This document shows, in pieces, positions 13,701 through 22,900 of a stretch of 64,000 nt of DNA (positions are counted from its first letter, which is position 1; every line of letters starts with the position of its first letter). The notes under the pieces were generated by a model. The model had not been told where the DNA came from and searched no databases. It saw nothing but the letters and a program-made list of their open reading frames with translations. The translations under genes were made by a program, and so were the position numbers. The stretch is from the NCBI GenBank assembly GCA_030068145.1, contig JAPJBO010000395.1, forward strand, positions 124,001-188,000. The letters run 5' to 3'. The stretch is from Diplonema papillatum (Eukaryota; Euglenozoa; Diplonemea; Diplonemida; Diplonemidae).

Positions 13701-16700
13701 TGCTGCAAGAACTGCTGCGACCGCCAAGGCCACGCGAAGAAGCTGGTCCGTATCGGATCCCGAAGCCAGAGCGCACGGCTGCACCGCTACAACATCATGA
13801 ACAACGTCAAAGCGAAATTCGACCACAAGCCGAAGATGAAGAGCCTGCGGCGTGCGACGGACCTCCTCGCTGAGTCCATCCGCACTTTGGACAACGGCAA
13901 AGTGGACGCCGATTTGATCCGCACATTCTACTCCCACTCGCAACTCGAAACCTTCCTGGCCGACGGCACCAGTGACGACAAGCTACTGGAAGCAGGCTGG
14001 TCCAAATGGCTGGACGGAGGTACGCCATTAGAACACCGCACAGAGGAGCTGCAACTGTTTGGACAGTCGGGTGAACACATCATGGAGGTCGCCCTTGACC
14101 CGGATGATGTCGACGAGGCGTTCAACAAGGAGAAGGAGGCTGCTTCCCGCCTGCGCAACCAGTACATGAGCCAGCAGGCGCAGCAGCGAAGCAGCGACGA
14201 CGCGGCGGCCTCGTCGAACTTCAACTCGATGCGCACAGACGGTAAAAACTTCGAGTCCGTCGACCAGGTGTCCTCCCTGTCCTTTCCCCGAGAGTCCCTC
14301 TCCCAGTTTTCCCTCGAAGAATTATTCGCTAGTCTCCCTTCAAGAGCGTCGCTAGTTGTCCCTCGAGAGTGTTCTCTATCAATAGTGGGAGGTTTCGCGG
14401 GTTGGCCGAAGCCTCTGGGCATGGGTAGCAGGTCGCCACTGGCCCCAGACTCGAGAGAGCAAGTACACCTGTGCGACCCGACAGATGGCGTACTATGCGT
14501 GGAGAACTCTGAAAAGGTTCGCAATGATGGTTGCCTTGAAATCGCTCGTCAAAGCTAGGTACAGGAAATACAGAGCGAGGCCTCAACCTGGTACTGGTAC
14601 CCAACAACCGAGGACCTGATCCGCCAATCCTTTCAAAAGTCGTGTGATTCAATATCAACACGCAAACCAGGTACTAAGTTACGACCAGTTTCCCAATTCC
14701 AAAAGCGGCAGTACGCGAAAACCAGCTCTTGCAGAAGAAGAATAAAGCGAGGTTGGAAGTCCCTTCGCTACGCAGCACTAGAAGAAGGCTGGTGGTGGTG
14801 GGTCCCGACGGCAAATAACCAGGAAAAGAGCCGGGAAAACGTTGCTAGCTTTTAACCCTTGAACCAGCCGAAGTTGAAGTAAACTAAAAATCCAGGACTT
14901 CGTGAACAACCTGCGCTCACGGCGGGCGTTCTACAGCTCTCTTGTGCTGCAGGAGCCGGTGAACTCTCGATGCACGCGCAAGGCGACCCCGCAGGACATT
15001 GCGGCCTGCGCAGAAGGCGAGGAGGTGCCAAACTGCCTCAGGACCGGGCCGCTCATCACTCCACCTTTCGCCGACGTCGATGACCTCTGGTCGCTCTCTC
15101 GGGAGCAGCGGTGTGACCTTTTCTGTTCAGTCGTTGAGTGCCTGAAGGGGCTTTCTCCGTGTTCTGTTCAGTCGTTGGGTGCCTGAAGGGGCTTTCTCCG
15201 TGTTCTGTTCAGTCGTGTTGTATAGTTGCTAGAAGCTGGTGTTGCACGAGGCTCGCACGCCACTCCCCTGGAACACTCTGTTCACGAGCCCAACGAGGCT
15301 TACCACCCGACTTGGCAAGCGAGCCTCATTGCTTCAGGTGGATGTACACAACGACGCTGGCACGTTCTAGCGCATTCTTTTGCGTTCTGGCGTCCAATTT
15401 ACGCCCGGGCTCGCAACTGGGGCTGCGCAGGTCACGAAATCACTCCGATGCGTACCTAGCAATGCTGCCCCTAGTTGTACTACACCGATGTCTAGTTCAG
15501 CGAAGAGGGGATTGCACCCCTCGCGACAAAGCCCTGCCCACGGGCTGGCCGCGTAGAACGCGTCCACAACCGAAACCACACGAACCTATAAACAACCGAA
15601 ACCACACGAACCTACAAACAACCGAAACCACACGAACCTATAAACAACCGAAAGCACAACCTACCGCAGGCTGACACTGGCAGCCTACTGGGTGCTGCGG
15701 CACAGGGAAGGGCTGTACGAGCAGTACGAGCGACGGCGGAAGGAGTTTCAGGAACTGCTGGTGATCGACCAGTACCTCTTCGACGAGTCGCGGCTCGAAG
15801 TGCTGAGGAAGGCGGACATCATCGGGTGCACGACGACGGGGGCCGCCATGAGCCAAGCACTGCTGCGCGCGGTCAAACCGAGCGTGCTGATGGTCGAAGA
15901 GGCGGCGGAAATCCTGGAATCGCAAGTTCTCAGCTGTTTCGTCGACTCGGTCGCGCAGGTGATCCTCATCGGCGACCACAAGCAGCTGATGCCTTCGGTG
16001 GACTGCAGGGCATATGCAGAGCACAACCGGATGGAAATGTCGATGTTCCAACGACTCATCGAAACATGCCGGGCGCCCTTCTGCCAACTGACCGAGCAGC
16101 GACGAATGGTCCCCGCCATCTGCGACGTCGTCCGTCCCATCTACGACACACTCACCGACTTCCACACACTGGCCACCCGAACCATGGCATACGGCGGTGG
16201 CAAGGTCCTACGCCTCCCTGGCTTCTCGTCCGAATCCATCTTCTGGGCGCACCAGCACCCGGAAGAGGCGTCGAGTGTCGGTCTTTCGGTGGTCAACCAC
16301 AAAGAAGTGCAGATGGTGCAATGTTTGGTGCGGTTCCTCGTCTGCAAAGAGGGCCTCCGGCCCGACCAACTGACGGTGCTCACCCCATACCTGGGCCAGT
16401 CTCGAGAGCTGAAATCCGCGTTGAAAACCGAGTTCCCGACTCTTTCCGTGCTGACCGTCGACAGATTCCAGGGTGACGAAAACGACATCATCATCGTATC
16501 GTTGACCCGAACAGCGAAGCTGACCTCATTCATGAAGCTCGAGAACCGGATGTGTGTCGCCTGCTCGCGCGCCCGCTTCGGCTTCTTCCTGCTGGGCAAC
16601 CCCGAGTTGTTGACGAGGAGTCCTCACTGGCACAGGACGCTCAACATCATCCGCAACCAGTCTCCGGGTGCAGATGCCATCAGCACCAAACTGACCATGC

Positions 16701-16789
16701 ATCGTAACGGGAAACAGCTGGTCTGCTCTTCAAGCGCTGCATCTCTGCCCGACCCAAGGGACCCTTCTGTCTGGCAAGACAGGAGTTAA
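1720..16789 (+). CDS. ZNFX1: ZNFX1-like superfamily 1 RNA helicase (nine exons)
   Basis: Exons: 1720-2087, 7316-8219, 9233-9430, 11075-11242, 11774-11911, 12641-13114, 13608-14267, 14896-15110, 15670-16789. Together 4245 nt, 1414 codons plus stop; phases match at every junction. Residues about 123-425 resemble the ZNFX1 N-terminal helical region, and about 435-590 match the segment before the helicase ('DDYVGCHFNLLRADCF', 'YRDVRVVGEAVGNRGLW'). The helicase core has Walker A GPPGTGKS (686-693), motif Ia 'VVLTYKNHSLDE', a VEEAAE motif II (1117-1122), 'LIGDHKQL', 'QRRM', motif V 'VDRFQGDENDIII' and motif VI 'NRMCVACSRARFG'. ZNFX1 proteins are RNA helicases of small-RNA and antiviral pathways. 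This copy stops about 50 residues after motif VI and lacks the usual C-terminal NFX1-type zinc fingers. A Cys-rich stretch of about 30 residues is inserted after 'FLLDCLD' in exon 7. Exon 1 is the least certain part. Confidence 0.88.
2190..2410 (+). repeat. Dispersed repeat family R2, copy in helicase intron 1
   Basis: A segment of about 200 bp with landmarks 'tgtgctgtggcccacacg', 'aaatctgggtttagtggcgg', 'cttctccccctcgagcctcc' and 'gcacaaggcagcccctcg'. Near-identical sequence is at 27306-27505 (+), reverse complemented at 20833-21050, and as a 5' fragment at 8233-8300. All copies are inside introns of the helicase or PARP gene. No open frame is conserved among them. Confidence 0.8.
2481..3264. 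repeat. 20-bp minisatellite enclosed by terminal inverted repeats
   Basis: About 36 copies of agaatagccacaacattgtc fill roughly 2500-3220. Most differences are single-base (acattg versus acactg). The array is bounded by imperfect inverted repeats of about 38 bp: 'caactttcccgatgtagtca' begins at 2481, and the reverse complement of about 3222-3264 starts 'caactttcccacgctgtggt'. The inner part of each arm is itself one repeat unit. It lies inside helicase intron 1. Confidence 0.85.
3391..7156. repeat. 32/35-bp G-rich minisatellite, about 3.8 kb
   Basis: Roughly 115 tandem units, of two main lengths. The 32-bp form starts 'gagagggcctgagaggggg'; the 35-bp form has 'gaggtgagggcctgagaggg'. Each ends in 'tagcgggc', with 'taatata', 'tattata' or 'agtatcata' in the middle. 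The 35-bp form recurs after one to several 32-bp units, giving irregular higher-order structure. The whole array lies within helicase intron 1 and is the bulk of that 5228-nt intron. G-runs are all on the transcribed-sense strand. Confidence 0.95.
8845..8912 (+). repeat. Dispersed repeat family R3, short copy
   Basis: Begins after a T-run with 'agcacgtacacccttgtggg' and continues into 'ttgccctctaaagtgttgg' and 'gcatcttttggtgattggg'. This parallels 10395-10545 and 26840-27015, where the matching stretch is 'caatcttgcgggttgccctt'. More diverged than those two. In helicase intron 2. Confidence 0.45.
9728..9812 (+). repeat. Dispersed repeat family R4, copy in helicase intron 3
   Basis: Matches 32102-32184 across 'cggagagatggtccctgcac' and 'tctaactcgt', then ends in a short CT run. 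A reverse-oriented RA-like piece ('gggttttaaagtctccgggt') follows at about 9998-10030. Confidence 0.65.
10395..10545 (+). repeat. Dispersed repeat family R3, copy in helicase intron 3
   Basis: About 150 bp nearly identical to 26840-27015. Shared blocks include 'aatcttgcgggttgccctt', 'gcaggctaaaaagacgtagg', 'acagggtaaatacaagtgg' and 'aaaacgaagcgcctgtcttt'. The later copy has about 20 extra bases ('gttgatcagagttcctcacc') in the middle. Both copies are intronic and in the direction of transcription. Confidence 0.85.
10660..10910 (+). repeat. Dispersed repeat family R5 with poly(T) insert
   Basis: Aligns with 42301-42505: a purine-rich start of aag/aaag repeats, then 'ccgggtccaggaacgtgacg', 'ggcagcacagtgctacaacc' and 'ccgctctgccctgtggctga'. 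This copy carries a run of about 30 T at roughly 10743-10772 that the other lacks. A downstream piece ('tgtagcaggctttccctggc', about 10981) matches 42731-42750, so the family may extend further. Confidence 0.8.
11374..11753 (+). repeat. 187-bp tandem duplication in helicase intron 4
   Basis: Two direct copies, the second starting at 11561. Both contain 'ggacagacaaac.gcaggaagcagta', 'gggtttcagcgcatcgag', 'tgcctgaggaacatcgcctc' and 'gttagtgctataaatcaaa'. They differ by scattered substitutions and a short insertion near 11690. No conserved frame. Confidence 0.8.
15121..15655 (+). repeat. Two short tandem arrays in helicase intron 8
   Basis: At 15121-15215 a 41-bp unit starting 'ttctgttcagtcgttg' is repeated about 2.3 times. 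At 15570-15655 a 26-bp unit, 'ccgaaaccacacgaacctat' plus six bases, is repeated just over three times. The second array runs up to the 3' splice site at 15669 and forms its A/C-rich upstream sequence. Confidence 0.8.
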
Positions 16790-18617
16790 CCACTGTTGAC
16801 ACTGCTGTTGACTACAGGCTATGCCACATCCGATGTTGGCTAGTAGCAGGTTCACTCTCAAGATAGCTAGAACCAAAACAGGAGTGTTACGCCAGGTAAA
16901 GCGAATGATTGGAGGCATTGGGGAAATCGCTCCTTGACCTAGTCTCCAACTTTAAATGGGCGTGAACTCGGGGTTACTCCTACTTCGGATTGTGTGCGTG
17001 ATGTGTGTGGGGACAACATCATCCACCACCTGTTGCTGGAAGCTATCGGCAACAAGTGCATGCACCTTGACGGTAGTTGCAGGCTCTGACTCTCTGCCTA
17101 TTCAAAGGGGCCCTTGGCTTGGCAAGACGAGAGCAAAACTGGGCATATGAAGCTCTATACACCAGCGGCGTTGGAGCTTCTGTTGATGGGCCTGCGCGTT
17201 TATCATCAACCAAACCGAATTTGTCCAACGGATACAACACCGGGGGAGGCCGCAACAATGAAATACCACTACTCTTGTTGTCGCTTTACTTATCCAATGA
17301 TGGGAAGACGGCAGCTGCTCCCTTGTGGGGTTAGGGTCTTCGGATCCGTAGCTTATCCGTTTCCAGCGACAAACGGGCTTCGGCTCGCGAATCCTCGTTT
17401 GGAGACACGAGTCAGGTGGGGAGTTCGCGGCGGCACATCTGTTACACATTAGCGCAGGTGTCCTAAGGCAAGCTCAGCGGGAACAGAAATCTCGCGTAGA
17501 GCATAAGGGTAAAAGCTTGCTCGATACACGATCTTCAGTACCGATCCTCGGTGTGAAAGCATGACCTACGATCCTTTGGTTCTGCTTGTTAAGCGTTTCC
17601 TGCTGGGGAACGTAGCTCTTGACAACGAGCAACGCAACAGGCTGATTGCCCAAAACCAGTCTGCAGATTGTCAATAGTGACAAGCTCATCCAGTCTGCGC
17701 TTACCAACAGGAGATCCATCACAAGCGCCGAGCACGCGATACCTGACTCAAAAGCCCAGAATTGCACTTCGCTGGTCTGACAGCCACCGTCGTTTCCGCT
17801 GCTAGCCTTCGTTTTCATTGCGAATCGTTCATCACCACAGAAAGAAAGCCCTGCTGGTAGCATACATATACCTACTCTTCCTTCGAGTGGTTACCCTAGC
17901 TAGAGGAGATTCCCGGGGACACCTTCTTGTCGGAGAACTCTTGGTGACCCCTGGTGGTGGTACCCACAGGAGATCATTCATCGCCAATCCACTCGCTCTG
18001 CTTTTCTGTTCCCATTCATCAGCGACGGGAGATGATTCTACCCGACCGTCTCGCAACGTTGGTGCGAACAGAGCTTTCCATGCTTCAGAGGTAGCTCGGC
18101 GCAGCAATGCCCCTCGATAATGCACCGGATGGTCTCCGTATGCAGAAGCAATCCGTGTGCTGACACTGGGGTTTGTCTTCCTGCAGACACGGGATGAATG
18201 AAGGCGACAGCTGCTTTAAATGTCCGAGTGATGGCTCGTCGCGCGAAGGGTGTCCGTTCATGTTGGCTGCAGGACGGTGCCCATTGAAGTCAGCATTCGC
18301 TTGTAAAAGGGCGTAGGTACCCGAAAATGGATGGTGCTCAAGTGTTCTTTTCGTCTACGAATTGGTTGACCGGGTACTGGCCTAGCAGCATGGCGCGAGG
18401 AGGCGCCGTTGGGTGAATGTATGAGTGCATGAGTGCGACAAGGAGGCTCATGCGACCCTGTACGACGATTCCCAGCACGCGATGCGACTCACTATCAACA
18501 GAAACAAAGGAGGGGGAAGGGGGGGTCGTTCCACCGTAGTGGGATTAGGTTGCCGCGGCCCGGCCCCTGCACGAAGAGAAGTGCAGGACCACCCTCCTGC
18601 AGGAGGTGCGCGGAGCC
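16790..18617. other. Spacer between helicase and PARP genes
   Basis: No gene recognised. Short open frames (for example 17114-17452 +) match no family I know. At 17504-17562 is a 57-bp repeat ('aagcttgctcgatacacgat', 'cagtaccgatcctcggtg') that recurs at 22060-22117 in PARP intron 2. The helicase 3' UTR and PARP promoter should lie here, but I see no clear polyadenylation or core-promoter motif. Confidence 0.5.
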
Positions 18618-19949
18618 ATGAGCGACTACACGTACCCCTCGGAAGAAGATTCAGGGGAAGAGGAGGTCGACGATGAGATTTACGAAGATGAGGTGTGCAC
18701 GCCATTTTCCTTCTTCCAAGCACAGTCTTTTTCTTTTCGCAGCCGCAACACGGCGCAGGGGGCATTCTTCAGCATTGCAAACATTATTGATTAACTCAAT
18801 TGGCCATGGGCTGCCGAACGTCCAAAAGACGATTCCGCTCGCTGTGCAACCGATACGGAATTGTCCCAAGTGAGGAAGTCCGACCAAGGGTAGTGTTCTT
18901 CAGCATTGCCTAGGGGTCGTCTTCAGCATTGCCTAGGGGTCGTCTTCAGCATTGCCTAGGGGTCGTCTTCAGCATTGCCTAGGGGTCGTCTTCAGCATTG
19001 CCTAGGGGTCGTCTTCAGCATTGCCTAGGGGTCGTCTTCAGCATTGCCTAGGGGTCGTCTTCAGCATTGCCTAGGGGTCGTCTTCAGCATTGCCTAGGGG
19101 TCGTCTTCAGCATTGCCTAGGGGTCGTCTTCAGCATTGCCTAGGGGTCGTCTTCAGCATTGCCTAGGGGTCGTCTTCAGCATTGCCTAGGGGTCGTCTTC
19201 AGCATTGCCTAGGGGTCGTCTTCAGCATTGCCTAGGGGTCGTCTTCAGCATTGCCTAGGGGTCGTCTTCAGCATTGCCTAGGGGTCGTCTTCAGCATTGC
19301 CTAGGGGTCGTCTTCAGCATTGCCTAGGGGTCGTCTTCAGCATTGCCTAGGGGTCGTCTTCAGCATTGCCTAGGGGTCGTCTTCAGCATTGCCTAGGGGT
19401 CGTCTTCAGCATTGCCTAGGGGTCGTCTTCAGCATTGCCTAGGGGTCGTCTTCAGCATTGCCTAGGGGTCGTCTTCAGCATTGCCTAGGGGTCGTCTTCA
19501 GCATTGCCTAGGGGTCGTCTTCAGCATTGCCTAGGGGTCGTCTTCAGCATTGCCTAGGGGTCGTCTTCAGCATTGCCTAGGCGTCGTCTTCAGCATTGCC
19601 TAGGGGTAGTCTTCAGCATTGCACTCCGCAGGACGACAGGTGCCACTTTTCCGTTTGAAACCGTTGCTGAACCTGTCTTCCAGATGGCGACCGCAGAAGA
19701 GCACCTACAGCAGTGTAGCTGTCCAAAGGCATTCGGCTGCGACGGGGCCGAAACTTGTAGCAAACACCGCGAACACGACGAATGAGCTGACTACCAGATG
19801 GAGAAGCTGGCAACCTCCCCCCTGCTCGATCAACCTCCCGAAGGATATTCCTCTCGAGAAAGCGTCGCAGGAGCCAAAAGCGTTGTGCCGTAAACTCAGA
19901 ACAAGACTGGTGAACGCCATAAGGGGGTTACACTTCGCTTCATTAACAA

Positions 19950-19983
<34 letters not shown>

Positions 19984-22900
19984 GAACTTTAACTCTAAAA
20001 GACCACCCATAATGAAAGTGTCTACCAAAGAACCAACCCGCACCCACAAAGCCCTTACCCTTCTTGCACTAGGAGAACCCATCTAACGAAGGTCACACGG
20101 TGACCCTAAATCCCCGGAAACTCAAGCGAACCTTAACTCTAAAAAACACACACCCACACCCACAGATTCACGAAGAAGAAGTTTTCGGTGCATTCAACGA
20201 AACCAGTCTCCTGCAGCTCGAAGTTGAGTACCTGAAGATGAAAGGGTACCGAGCGGGTTACCTCGTGTCCGAGTTGTACGGAGTGACGACCATGGTCGGG
20301 TTCCCCGTCGACGACATGGGCGACGAGCTCATGCTCCGCGCAGCGGGCCTGCACAAGGACCTGTACGTCGTCATCTCCCTCACGTTCCCGTCGTCCCCGC
20401 CGCAGTACCTCGCGAAGTGCCCCGGCCCCAAGAAGGTGACCGTGCGGCAGAGCAGCGACACGTGCCTCAACAACAAGCAGGCGCTCACCGACGCCACCGA
20501 GTTCGGCCTCTGGTGGACCCTCGAGCAGCGGCTTCTCGAGTACCTGCAGCAGAACTGGGACGCCCTCAAAACTGCGTGCCTCGAAGAAATGAGCCGGGCG
20601 CAGGAGCGGGATAGCCAGGCGCCCTGGCGGCAAGTCATGCAGGCCCTCAACCTCGCCGCCGAGACCGGCGTCGCGATGGACCTGCGCCTCGCCACCCTTC
20701 TCGTCAAAAAGTGCTCCGGAAGGTCTGCTCAACACGCTTCCGTGCCTCGTTGCTTTCGTTTCCGGGTTGGCAGCAAAGTGTAGGCGATAACCCCGTTTTC
20801 GTTCAACACTTCTCTCCCCTTTAGTCTCCGTCAAAAAAAAATACTCGAGGGGCTGCCTTGTGCTTACTTCGAAGGAGGCTAGAGGGGGAGAAACAATGCA
20901 ACTACAAAATGGGTCTTTTTTGTTGAACGCCCGCCACTGAACCCAGATTCACCTGTGTTTCGTGTGGGCTACAGCACATTTACCTCCTTTGATCTTTTGC
21001 AGGTGGCAGCCTCCTCAAGTATTTCCTACAAAGCAGGTGCTTATTCAAAGAATAAGCCGATTCACCTACACCCCCCCTGAAAGCGACCTGAGCTCGATTA
21101 CCCAGATGCAGATTATCGCCACAGATTCTCTGCAGTCTAACCTAAACGATTCCGCGGCGATTACACTAGGTCACGCGGCGATTCCACTAGGTTACGCGGC
21201 GATTCCACTAGGTTACGCGGCGATTACACTAGGTTACGCGGCGATTACACTAGGTTACGCGGCGATTACACTAGGTTACGCGGCGATTACACGGCGATTA
21301 CACTAGGTTACGCGGCGATTACACTAGGTTACGCGGCGATTACACTAGGTTACGCGGCGATTACACTAGGTTACGCGGCGATTCCACTAGGTTACGCGGC
21401 TTCCACTAGGTTACGCGGCGATTCCACTAGGTTACGCGGCGATTACACTAGGTTACGCGGCGATTACACTAGGTTACGCGGCGATTACACTAGGTTACGC
21501 GGCGATTCCACTAGGTTACGCGGCGATTCCACTAGGTTACGCGGCGATTCCACTAGGTTACGCGGCGATTCCACTAGGTTACGCGGCGATTACACTAGGT
21601 TACGCGGCGATTCCACTAGGTTACGCGGCGATTACACTAGGTTACGCGGCGATTATACTAGGTTATGTCGATTCATCGTGGGAATGCTAAGCGCGTAACG
21701 AACCACTCTCTAGGAAGGTGTTGGGCACCGGATTCAAAGGAATCGGACAACCGTTGTACGTAGGTTACGCGGCGATTCCACTCGGTTACGCGGCGATTAC
21801 ACTAGGTTACGCGGCGATTACACTAGGTTACGCGGCGATTACACTAGGACGCGGCGATTACACTAGGTTACGCGGCGATTCCACTAGGTTACGCGGCGAT
21901 TACACTAGGTTACGCGGCGATTACACTAGGACGCGGCGATTACACTAGGTTACGCGGCGATTACACTAGGTTACGCGGCGATTACACTAGGTTACGCGGC
22001 GATTCCACTAGGTTACGCGGCGATTCCACTAGGTTACGCGGCGATTCCAATAGGCTACTATAAGGGTAAAGCTTGCTCGATACACGATCTTCTTCAGTAC
22101 CGATCCTCGGTGCAGACAAAAACGAGACACCCTTTTCAACCTCCGTATCCACGCTTAAAAATGACAGGTTTGACGCCGTTCAGGAGTTCCTCTTCGACGA
22201 AGAGCGAATGTCAAAGCTCAGGATCGACGCGGAAAAAGAACGCCTCTACTTCGACAAACCCGACTGGTCATCGTGTGCAATTCTTCTTCTGTTTATTTTT
22301 GTTGTTGAACCGTTGTCACGAAGGCGGCAGTTCTCAAGCGGCGAACTCTCGTCTGATGGCTGCACTTTTCCGAACCGCTTCAGTTGAGACCTCCAACGGT
22401 GAATCTGAAGGCATGGGGGTTTCACGCAGTTTACCCGCACTGGTGCTGTCCAAGGTTTTTAGTTTTTGGCCACATGCAATGTGTGAGGAAACTGAACCGC
22501 CCAAGTAGGACCTTCTGATCATGATCATTTGCCAAATTTGCTACCTGAAACCACGTCCAGGATTTGGTGCGGTCAACGAAAACTCCAGTTTACCTTACAG
22601 TAACCCGTACACTACTCTCGCAGTGTACGGTTTTTAGTGTTTAGTCAAGGACCGCGTCGTCTATGTACAGCAAGTAGTCTCTCTTTCCGTCACGCAAACT
22701 CAACCGCAGCTTCTCTCTTCTCGTCCACGTGACCAAGTATCTCAAACAACGCATTGTGAAATGCACGGAGCAATGCATCGTGTGTGACAAGTCGCATCCT
22801 CTCCCGCTCCTCAAACCTGTCGCCTGTGATGACGCCCTCTGCAATTATCAGGTATTGCTTTACCTCTTTCCTCTTGTCCGTTGGTTGCTCGAGTTCGATT

